Both the position numbers and the translations under genes were made by a program. A model generated the notes under the pieces. The model saw only the letters and a program-made list of their open reading frames with translations, had not been told where the DNA came from and did not search any database. Below are positions 1 to 6,402 of a DNA stretch of 22,823 nucleotides, one piece after another (position 1 is the stretch's first letter; each line of letters begins with the position of its first letter). Source of the DNA: Tritrichomonas foetus (lineage: Eukaryota > Parabasalia > Tritrichomonadida > Tritrichomonadidae); NCBI GenBank assembly GCA_001839685.1, contig MLAK01001254.1, positions 1 through 22,823 of the forward strand, written 5' to 3'.

Positions 1-132
1 ATGAATAGAATAATTTTTCATTCGTTGGTTTCATTTCTGGATATTTATAGGGGGAGGTCATGACTCAAACATAATATATTTCTTGATTTTCATTTTAGGG
101 TCTAAATGGGTGGAAAAAAGGTGTTTTTCTTT

Positions 133-139
133 TCACATT
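133..139 (+). promoter_or_regulatory. Inr-like element TCACATT
   Basis: TCACATT fits the trichomonad initiator consensus TCAYW and lies 10 nt before an ATG at 145 (predicted TSS at 135). The same heptamer sits upstream of the genes starting at 4788 and 10571. Being so short, it could occur by chance. Confidence 0.3.
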
Positions 140-144
140 AATAG

Positions 145-267
145 ATGATGTTAATGCTGTCTACAAAGATTGTCCATACTTCTCCAAAGTTGAAACGAAA
201 GAAAATAAAATCGATTCGTAAAAAAATGACTCTAAAATTATTGAGTCACAAAACAAAATTAAAATAA
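145..267 (+). CDS. doubtful 40-codon basic ORF
   Basis: Opens with ATG-ATG and encodes 40 residues. After the first eight residues it is dominated by Lys/Arg (SPKLKRKKIKSIRKK), then Leu-Ser-His. The frame stays open for about 40 further codons beyond the TAA at 265, which could mean a truncated or broken longer gene, for example the N-terminal DNA-binding part of a decayed transposase. No family is recognised. The only positive evidence is the Inr-like TCACATT 10 nt upstream of the ATG. Confidence 0.2.
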   Translation: MMLMLSTKIVHTSPKLKRKKIKSIRKKMTLKLLSHKTKLK

Positions 268-586
268 TCAAGTAAATCCCAATTTTCTGATTGGTTCTTA
301 TTTAACTCAATTCACCATTTCATTTTTGGCAAATTTTTTGATCAATCCCATCTTTCCAAATCAGTATTCTTAAGATTTATAAAATTTTAGACGGATTTTT
401 ATATTTTCATTCGCGATTGAATCAAAATCTCTCGAGATAGATGATTGATGATGTGATAAAATTCTGACTCTCAAATACAAAGTTGCTTGTATATATAATT
501 TGAGACATCTTTGAAAATCAATTAGAAAAAGTTCACCAGCATAGAAACATTTCTTAAGAAATATTTATTTTTTCAAAGAAAATTAA

Positions 587-614
587 TTTGTATCCCATCA
601 TTTGTATCCCATCA
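587..614. repeat. 14-bp perfect tandem duplication
   Basis: TTTGTATCCCATCA occurs twice head to tail with no spacer (587-600 and 601-614). This looks like a replication-slippage or target-duplication product. No element is visible beside it. Confidence 0.8.
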
Positions 615-1351
615 TCCGGGAAACTCTGCACATTTACTCAGTTGAAACTTCTGATAAATAATAATTATATAAATATATTGTTTAAATCAAAAAAATCAAT
701 AAAAAAGTATATATCTTGAAAATAACTAAGATATAGAGCAACATTATATGCTATTTTTGTTTCAATACAAATGATTATTTATTCTAATATTATGAACCTT
801 TTCAGGAAAATTCATATCAATAATTTTTATTCAAAATAATTCAATTCTTGATATGTATGAAGAATTTTCAAAAGAAAAAGGAATGTAATACTAACAAAAA
901 GTAATGATGTTCATTCAAATGTTGGAATTAGTTGAATTGTTATCTATTTGATAAAATTATTCAATCCTATATAGTCGCTTTTGTGATAATTTCTCACCAT
1001 AAAGTTCGATAAATATATCAAATTCATAAAGTACTTTTCAATTGAAGTCATAGTTTTTTCAATATTTATCCTGCGGTTGGCATTGTTCGACTGTCTCTCG
1101 AAGTTCTCTAGTCAGATCACTCAATTTTATCTCAATTGTTTTTCTGCCTTTCAAAAAAAAGTAAGCATTTTATGAAAAAGATCTTCTCCTCTGAAAAAAT
1201 TCTGCGTTGGAATTTAAATCATTGGATTTGTGGGAACAAGAGTAAAGTTCTACACATTGAAAAAGCTGAAGTTTTATTCAAATTTAAAACATTGCAATTC
1301 ATTTTCATTTTTGAAAAAATTCAATTTTTTGAAAAACTGCAAATCTAAAGG

Positions 1352-1708
1352 ATGATGAGTCTTCTCACACCCACCAAGAAACATGGAAACATCCAAAATG
1401 AAATCGAAAACCTGCGTAACAAAAAACGGATGGAAGGCTGGGACATCAAAAACTCTCGCGGATACAAAGTGTTATGCAATTTATATGGTCCGAAACCAAA
1501 TCAGCGCGAGCTTAAGTGCCTCGCGCAGGTTGTCGCTTGTCACCTTTCCATCAGGCTCGATCGTGAGGCAGCCAGACGCAAAAAAGTGCTGATTAAGTGG
1601 TATGATGAAAATATCGATGAAATCGAGAAATTTTTGAAGGGCAGTGTCCTTCTACTTGACGCCTATGGAAACGCAATTGGAAACGACCCCCGAAATTCTC
1701 TTCAATGA
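1352..1708 (+). CDS. short basic protein of unknown function (118 aa)
   Basis: Unrecognised. The ORF starts at a double ATG (MMSLLTPTKK; either Met could be used) and has a distinctly higher GC content and more varied codon use than the flanking DNA, which argues for real coding sequence. Residues 18-35 are charged and probably helical. A central region, roughly 35-60, contains the motif YGPKPNQRELK. Residues 60-95 look like paired helices with a strongly basic patch (DREAARRKKVLIKWYDEN), followed by a short hydrophobic strand (VLLLDAYG). No signal peptide or membrane segment is visible. The basic helical patch could bind nucleic acid, but that is inference. TCATTTT Inr-like sites lie about 45-50 nt upstream. 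Downstream, TAAATAAA occurs around 1795. The gene converges on the surface-protein gene to its right. Confidence 0.6.
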   Translation: MMSLLTPTKKHGNIQNEIENLRNKKRMEGWDIKNSRGYKVLCNLYGPKPNQRELKCLAQVVACHLSIRLDREAARRKKVLIKWYDENIDEIEKFLKGSVLLLDAYGNAIGNDPRNSLQ

Positions 1709-1841
1709 ACGATATTTTTTCAAATCAAAAAAAAAAATGAAGCGAAACAAAAAAGCCAGCTAATGTTTGATGTAAAAATAAAAAAGTGTATCTGTAAATA
1801 AAACAAACCTTTTTTTCATTTTTTTTTCTCATAGTTGCATT

Positions 1842-1877
1842 CGATAGCTCATTTCATTCAATTTTCTGATCACCTCA
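1842..1877. repeat. 36-bp direct repeat, copy 1
   Basis: Begins CGATAGCTCATTTC and continues through TTCAATTTTCTGAT. It matches copy 2 at 2178-2213 at 33 of 36 positions with no gaps. It is non-coding and downstream of both flanking genes. Confidence 0.8.
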
Positions 1878-2177
1878 TAGAATTGGAATTTCAGATCATT
1901 GTTTCACAGAAAAAGTTGGCATTGCCAGATTCACTATACTATGGTGAATTGCGTACGGTTTCACTGAATCTTATCTTTTCTTTTTCAAAGCACAATATCT
2001 TGTCGTTTTTTTTCACTCTATTCAAATTGTGATTTCCCCATTCAATTTATGATTTTTGAATGATCTCATTGAAACGCCGATCTCAATCGGTGAAGTTTAA
2101 ACTTAATATTGTGAAATCTTCAGAGACAGAAAAAGATAATGTAAAATGTAAAGGTCTTACTCATGGTTAAGGTTGTA

Positions 2178-2213
2178 CGATAGCTCATTTCTTTCAATTT
2201 TCTGATAACATCA
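2178..2213. repeat. 36-bp direct repeat, copy 2
   Basis: Second copy of the 1842-1877 repeat, in the same orientation, differing at three positions. Copy 2 lies about 125 bp from the stop codon of the minus-strand surface-protein gene and so may fall in or near its 3' flank. Confidence 0.8.
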
Positions 2214-2337
2214 CATATGTCAAATATACAGAATATAAAGAAAAAATATCGAAAAGAAGTATATATTTATTAAATTCATTCCGAACTTTTCCTTACAGTA
2301 AAAACAAATTAATATAAATGTATATAAAACAAAATAT

Positions 2338-4788
2338 CTAAAGAATGTAGCCCATAATAACATCATTTTCTTCGAAATCTTCAGTAAAATCAGATTTAGC
2401 ATCCTCATCAGTTGTCGTATTAAAAGTATTCGTTTCAGAATTAGTGACAGAGTCATCATCAGGTGATATATTATTTCCGGTTTCTGAATTTATTGGTTCA
2501 GCCATTTCGTTGATTTCTTTTCTTTCACGATGAAGTGTAACAGAAGCACTAGCTGTTAGCGTGATATAAACAATTCCTAAAGCCAGGAAAAATACCATTC
2601 CTGTAATTGATCCAGCTGTGAAAGATGATGCTTTTTTAGTTTTAACAATGTCATTCACTAACTCTGTTGATGTTGGAATGTATGGATTTGTTTCTGATGG
2701 CTCATTTGATTGTGTTGGTAGAACACTTTTTGTTGGGTCTGGTGTCTGTAAAGGTAAATCTGATATTGAAGGGGAGGATGGAGGAGTGTAACCGACTGGA
2801 GTAAATGATGGTGATGGAGAAAAAGCTGAAGATTGAGAAAAAGCACTAGATTGTGTAAAATCTGATGATTGGGAAAAAACGCTAGACTCTGTAAAAGGCT
2901 GCGTTTCTGTAAAAACAGATGTAGGTGTAAATTTTCCAGATGGTGTAAATGGAAAAGATGAAGAAAATGGAGATGAGTCTGAAAAAGAACTTGATTGAGT
3001 AAACAAAGATGATTGAGAAAACTCTGCTGTTGCAGAAAATTCGCCTGTAGCTGAAAATCCTGATGTTGCTGTAAAAGTATGTGAATTTGTAAATGCGGAA
3101 GAATCACTGAAAATACTTGATTCAGAGAAAGTCAATGAACCAGTAAATGCACTTGAATGGGAAAATGCTAATGTTTCAGTAAATGCGCTTGATTGGGAAA
3201 AAACACTTGATCCTGTGTGTGGATTAGAAGCTGTAAATGATGAGGATTGAGTGATATCACTCGATGCTGTAAATTCTACACTCATTGAAAAAGCAGATGT
3301 ATCTGAAAAAACACTTGAAGCAGTAAAGCAACTAGATTCTGTGAATGCTTCTGATTCTGAAAATGAACTAGACATTGAAAACACTGATGATTGAGTAAAA
3401 ACTGAACTTTGACTAAATACATTTGATGATGTGAAAAAATCTGATCTGGAAAAAGCTGCAGATTGAGTGAATACAGAAGATTCTGTGAAATCTTCAGATG
3501 GAGAAAAATTAGAAGATTGTGTAAAGTCTTCTGATGCAGTGAATACTTGACTTAATGAAAAAGCAGAAGTTTCGGAAAAAACACTTGAAGCAGTAAAATA
3601 GCTTGATTCTGTAAACGCTTCTGACTCTGAAAATGCGCTTGATTCGGAAAATACTGATGACATAGAAAACTCAGAAGATTCGGTAAAAGCAGAGGTAGCT
3701 GAAAAAAAATCTGTTGGAGGTGGTGCGTCAAATGAATAAAAGCACATAAATCCATCTCTAGGTGCAGGAGTCTGCACTGCGACTTTAAAGTTACCAAAGT
3801 TCCAATCTTGAATTTGCCGGTTACTGACTTCAGTATTTGTAACAGAATAACCTGACTGAACTTGATTTGATGTCACTGCCTCAATATTTATTGTCCCTCC
3901 ATCCGCCTTAAACATTGGAATATCATTATTCAACATCAAAGAGTATTTAAATGTTAATTCATTTCCTGAATATTTTGAGTATACAACAGCTAAACTTCCG
4001 CCTTCTGAATTGGATGTATTAAAAACAATAACATTATTAATTAAATTCTTTCCATATTCTGTGTAGAAAATGCAAGGTGTATCATTATTTGCAAATGCAC
4101 ATCCATTATAAGAGAGTTGCTCGCCGCTTTTTGAATAAAAAACTAAATAACTGCCCGTTTTCAAATAGGAATTATAGGAATAATTAATGTTTTCTAATTT
4201 CGAAACTTCCACTAAAGAATGCAGGCCACAATTGCTTGTACTGTTAGGACAATGAAAAAATGTTGTATGACTGCTTGTAAATTCAGCTTTTGAATAAATT
4301 AAATACGGATTTGCTTCACAATTCATAAAACAAGTTGTAAATAAAGTGAATGGTTTTCTTTGGTTTTGATGACGATAAAAAATCAAATAGGTATTGGACG
4401 CAGTAATTTTACAGTGAAAAAATGATGATGTTCTAATTTCAAGCCCTTCACTATTATCAGTTGCATCAATATATATTAAATTAGCAGAATATGTTGTATA
4501 GCAATCATTGACAGTGACTTTATTTCCAGATGTTACTGATGTACACTCATTATCGATTCCATATAACAATTTGGCTCTTGAATATGAATCTTGTCGATAT
4601 ACCATACCTCCTAATAGTTTTGTAAATTTTGAAGATGTAATATTCACTGATGATGTTTGAAAAAATAGTGTTGGAAATACTCGATTGTAGGAACATTTTA
4701 GTATAGAATACCTGTTTGCCGATCCCGAAAATAACAAAGGAGAATAAATATTCGAATGGATAATCGAGATAAGAGAGATGTTGAGCAT
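2338..4788 (-). CDS. Pmp/beta-helix-like type I surface protein with F-[ST]-x-[ST] repeat stalk (816 aa)
   Basis: A likely cell-surface protein. The N-terminus (MLNISLISIIHS...) is hydrophobic and may be a weak signal peptide. Residues about 20-350 are rich in Asn, Ser, Tyr, Phe and Cys, with recurring 'FxNC/FxHC...LIYSK' rungs typical of right-handed parallel beta-helix (Pmp-like) ectodomains in trichomonads. Residues about 361-661 are some 50 tandem hexapeptides of form x-F-[ST]-x-[ST]-x, a probable O-glycosylated stalk. A Pro/Ser/Thr linker follows, then one membrane span at about 724-752 (ITGMVFFLALGIVYITLTA), a basic stop-transfer (HRERKE) and a 64-residue acidic tail ending VIMGYIL. ATG at 4788 is chosen because a TCACATT Inr lies 22 nt upstream. 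Adhesion is a plausible role but not shown. Confidence 0.85.
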   Translation of the reverse strand: MLNISLISIIHSNIYSPLLFSGSANRYSILKCSYNRVFPTLFFQTSSVNITSSKFTKLLGGMVYRQDSYSRAKLLYGIDNECTSVTSGNKVTVNDCYTTYSANLIYIDATDNSEGLEIRTSSFFHCKITASNTYLIFYRHQNQRKPFTLFTTCFMNCEANPYLIYSKAEFTSSHTTFFHCPNSTSNCGLHSLVEVSKLENINYSYNSYLKTGSYLVFYSKSGEQLSYNGCAFANNDTPCIFYTEYGKNLINNVIVFNTSNSEGGSLAVVYSKYSGNELTFKYSLMLNNDIPMFKADGGTINIEAVTSNQVQSGYSVTNTEVSNRQIQDWNFGNFKVAVQTPAPRDGFMCFYSFDAPPPTDFFSATSAFTESSEFSMSSVFSESSAFSESEAFTESSYFTASSVFSETSAFSLSQVFTASEDFTQSSNFSPSEDFTESSVFTQSAAFSRSDFFTSSNVFSQSSVFTQSSVFSMSSSFSESEAFTESSCFTASSVFSDTSAFSMSVEFTASSDITQSSSFTASNPHTGSSVFSQSSAFTETLAFSHSSAFTGSLTFSESSIFSDSSAFTNSHTFTATSGFSATGEFSATAEFSQSSLFTQSSSFSDSSPFSSSFPFTPSGKFTPTSVFTETQPFTESSVFSQSSDFTQSSAFSQSSAFSPSPSFTPVGYTPPSSPSISDLPLQTPDPTKSVLPTQSNEPSETNPYIPTSTELVNDIVKTKKASSFTAGSITGMVFFLALGIVYITLTASASVTLHRERKEINEMAEPINSETGNNISPDDDSVTNSETNTFNTTTDEDAKSDFTEDFEENDVIMGYIL
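2805..3706 (-). repeat. 18-bp coding repeat array (hexapeptide stalk)
   Basis: About 50 degenerate 18-bp units encode the F-[ST]-x-[ST] hexapeptides. A higher-order copy is visible: plus-strand 3241-3385 aligns without gaps to 3511-3655, an offset of 270 bp (15 hexads). This indicates expansion by segmental duplication on top of single-unit slippage. Phe is the most conserved position. The codons have diverged, so the array is not recently homogenised. Confidence 0.85.
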
Positions 4789-4805
4789 TTTATTTAATAT
4801 TTTTG

Positions 4806-4812
4806 AATGTGA
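4806..4812 (-). promoter_or_regulatory. Inr-like element TCACATT
   Basis: Read on the minus strand, TCACATT places a predicted start site at 4810 and gives a 22-nt 5' UTR to the ATG of the surface-protein gene. It matches the trichomonad TCAYW consensus. Confidence 0.45.
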
Positions 4813-4990
4813 CAGGTTTGCAAAATGGAATCAAAGTTCAATGCATTTAAAATTTTATTTTGAAAAAGATTATTTTTTTTTTACACAGAAATGTTTGTGA
4901 ATTCCTTTTTCAAAATAATTTTATCACACTAGAACTTTTTTTCAACTTTATCGGAGTAGATTTCCGAAAAAACTGTTCAAATCTCTTGTT

Positions 4991-5218
4991 TCAGCAATAA
5001 ATGAATTTACAATACTTATTGTCTTCGAGGTTCCATCTCTTAAATTTTTTTCCATCACAAATATTATTTCCATTCAATCGAAAGAAAATATACAATTTAT
5101 GAAGAAATAATTGACGATAAATTCTCAAACAAATATTTCTGAAATCACATTTTTTCATAATGATGAACCTCCCCACACCTTTATATGATATACTGTTTAT
5201 TTTGAACATTACCAACAT
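4991..5218 (-). CDS. doubtful 75-aa ORF, possible relic of a surface-protein N-terminus
   Basis: Opens at a true ATG, with TCATTTC 6 nt upstream on the same strand, a typical trichomonad Inr arrangement. Residues about 7-30 (NSISYKGVGRFIIMKKCDFRN) resemble a beta-helix rung like those of the downstream surface protein. The rest is basic and aromatic with no clear fold (KFKRWNLEDNKYC) and ends 203 bp before the ATG of the surface-protein gene. It could be a small gene, a broken 5' piece of a related surface gene, or chance. I see no open frame linking it to the downstream gene. Confidence 0.25.
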   Translation of the reverse strand: MLVMFKINSISYKGVGRFIIMKKCDFRNICLRIYRQLFLHKLYIFFRLNGNNICDGKKFKRWNLEDNKYCKFIYC

Positions 5219-5308
5219 AGAAATGATGATGAAAATAATACTGAATTATCTTTTATATTGTGTTGCTGATGCATGAGTTTTTCAAAAAAATAACAATCCA
5301 TATTTTGA

Positions 5309-5327
5309 GCATTTTATTATCAGTTTT
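5309..5327. repeat. 19-bp direct repeat, copy 1
   Basis: GCATTTTATTATCAGTTTT, identical to 5447-5465, in the same orientation 138 bp apart. It is non-coding. Function unknown. Confidence 0.8.
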
Positions 5328-5446
5328 GACATATTTTGTACAATGATTCCATGAAGCAGAAAATATATTAATGAATTCCCTGATTCTTATAAACATTTGC
5401 AATAATCACTAGTTTGTATAAAAATAAAGTGTAATTGTTGTGATTC

Positions 5447-5465
5447 GCATTTTATTATCAGTTTT
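5447..5465. repeat. 19-bp direct repeat, copy 2
   Basis: Perfect second copy of the 5309-5327 sequence. It lies about 115 bp past the stop of the terminal ankyrin piece, in the intergenic DNA. Confidence 0.8.
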
Positions 5466-5578
5466 AAAAAATAAACATTATTCTAAAGAGATTAATCAGA
5501 ATTTTGATTAATAGACATCATATGTGATCACTATATGATTCTCATTGCTATTATTTCCATTACTATATAGCAATGTTT

Positions 5579-5665
5579 TTATGAATATTCAACACCTCCT
5601 TTTGATCTTAGAAGTTGAACTATTTTCTCATTTCCAACTCTTACTGCATAATATAGTGGTGTAAG
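5579..5665 (-). pseudogene. terminal ankyrin repeat piece of the upstream ankyrin gene
   Basis: Read on the minus strand, this encodes LTPLYYAVRVGNEKIVQLL followed by RSKGGVEYS and a TAA stop. That is a complete final ankyrin repeat with the type of ending common in trichomonad ankyrin proteins. It has no start of its own, and 281 bp of T-rich, stop-containing sequence (5666-5946) separate it from the preceding repeat. It is therefore either the last exon of the ankyrin gene or the stranded end of a broken one. No AG acceptor lies just before the piece, which argues against an ordinary GT-AG intron. Confidence 0.65.
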
Positions 5666-5922
5666 ATAAGCACAAATAAAAACATTTCCCCAATGAATAA
5701 AAGAAAAAACATTACTTTGTAGAAAAGGAAAACTATTTCATAAAGAAAAGAAAAAACTTTTTTTTGAAAAATCTTGCAAACTCCTTGAAATGAAAATAAT
5801 AACATTATAAAATATAAGAGATAACTACCCAGTAAATAAAGAAAAGTATCTTTTAAGTGACGAAAAAACATCGAAAAAAATCATAAAAAACATGATAAAA
5901 AGTAGAAAAAATTGTTTCTATA

Positions 5923-6402
5923 TTAAAAATATGAAAAAACCGATACAGCATTAATTGATATTGTTGGTTTTGAAATTAATAAATTAACAACATTTACATT
6001 TCCACTTTGGCACGCCATGTGGAGTGGTGTCAAATTTTTGAATTGTATTTTATAAATTGTGGTAAAAACCCCTTCAGTTATCGAAGCTGTTGCATTTATT
6101 TTTATATCTTTTTGTTTTAATAGAAATAACACTATTTTTTCATGTCCATATTTGGAGGCAATATGAAGAGGTGTTAGGTTTTGTTTATCAAATCCTTCGT
6201 TTATATTACTTGAATTAACTAAAAATTTTACCATATTTAAATCACCTGATTGGCAAGCATAATGAATTGGTAGTTTTCCATCAGCAGTTTTTGGAGTTTT
6301 ATTTATCTTTGAGTTTTCTAGGAGCAATTTTACAATTTCCAATTTGCCAGTTTGGCATGCATAATGAAGTGGAACAACTCCATAATTTGAATATGAAAAC
6401 AT
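5923..6402 (-). CDS. ankyrin-repeat segment, out of frame with the upstream 636-aa ORF
   Basis: About four ankyrin repeats: VVPLHYACQTGKLEIVKLLL, KLPIHYACQSGDLNMVKFLV, LTPLHIASKYGHEKIVLFLL and LTPLHMACQSGNVNVVNLLI. It continues the repeat series of the 6299-8209 frame after a +1 shift at about 6388-6481. The ATG at 6402 (MFSYSNYG) is probably not a true start, because the first repeat lies immediately inside it and no Inr is visible. A 17-residue non-ankyrin insert (TASITEGVFTTIYKIQF, nt 6040-6090) sits between repeats three and four. After the last repeat the frame runs into AVSVFSYF and stops, where the next insert begins. It is best regarded as the 3' part of one gene spanning 5579-8209. 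Confidence 0.65.
   Translation of the reverse strand: MFSYSNYGVVPLHYACQTGKLEIVKLLLENSKINKTPKTADGKLPIHYACQSGDLNMVKFLVNSSNINEGFDKQNLTPLHIASKYGHEKIVLFLLKQKDIKINATASITEGVFTTIYKIQFKNLTPLHMACQSGNVNVVNLLISKPTISINAVSVFSYF

Larger units (their letters stand above)
1..1351. other. AT-rich gene-poor region
   Basis: About 1.35 kb without a convincing gene. It holds one doubtful 40-codon ORF (145-267), a 14-bp tandem duplication (587-614) and many A/T homopolymer runs. A 70-codon frame at 1136-1348 opens only at TTG and is rich in Phe/Lys/Ile, as expected from AT-rich noncoding DNA. A slightly GC-richer patch near 1070-1120 does not fold into a recognisable tRNA. Two TCATTTT Inr-like sites at 1300 and 1306 could serve the gene that starts at 1352. 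Confidence 0.5.
1709..2337. other. convergent intergenic region
   Basis: The 629-bp gap between the 3' ends of the short plus-strand gene and the minus-strand surface-protein gene. It holds a 36-bp imperfect direct repeat (1842-1877 and 2178-2213) and a small hairpin at 2077-2090 (CCGAT, loop CTCA, ATCGG). ORFs at 1835-2032 and 2220-2459 look spurious; the latter overlaps the tail of the surface-protein gene. Confidence 0.5.
4789..5578. other. intergenic region between surface-protein and ankyrin genes
   Basis: About 790 bp upstream of the surface-protein gene and downstream of the last ankyrin-coding piece. It holds a doubtful 75-codon minus-strand ORF (4991-5218) and a 19-bp perfect direct repeat (5309-5327 and 5447-5465). 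No RNA gene is recognised. Confidence 0.5.

Noticed and set aside
1070..1120. tRNA-like patch (GTTCGACTGT resembling a B box)
   Set aside because: No matching A box, acceptor stem or anticodon arm could be drawn.
2658..3107. 149-codon Gln/Leu/His-rich minus-strand ORF
   Set aside because: It is a shifted reading of the 18-bp repeat array within the surface-protein gene.
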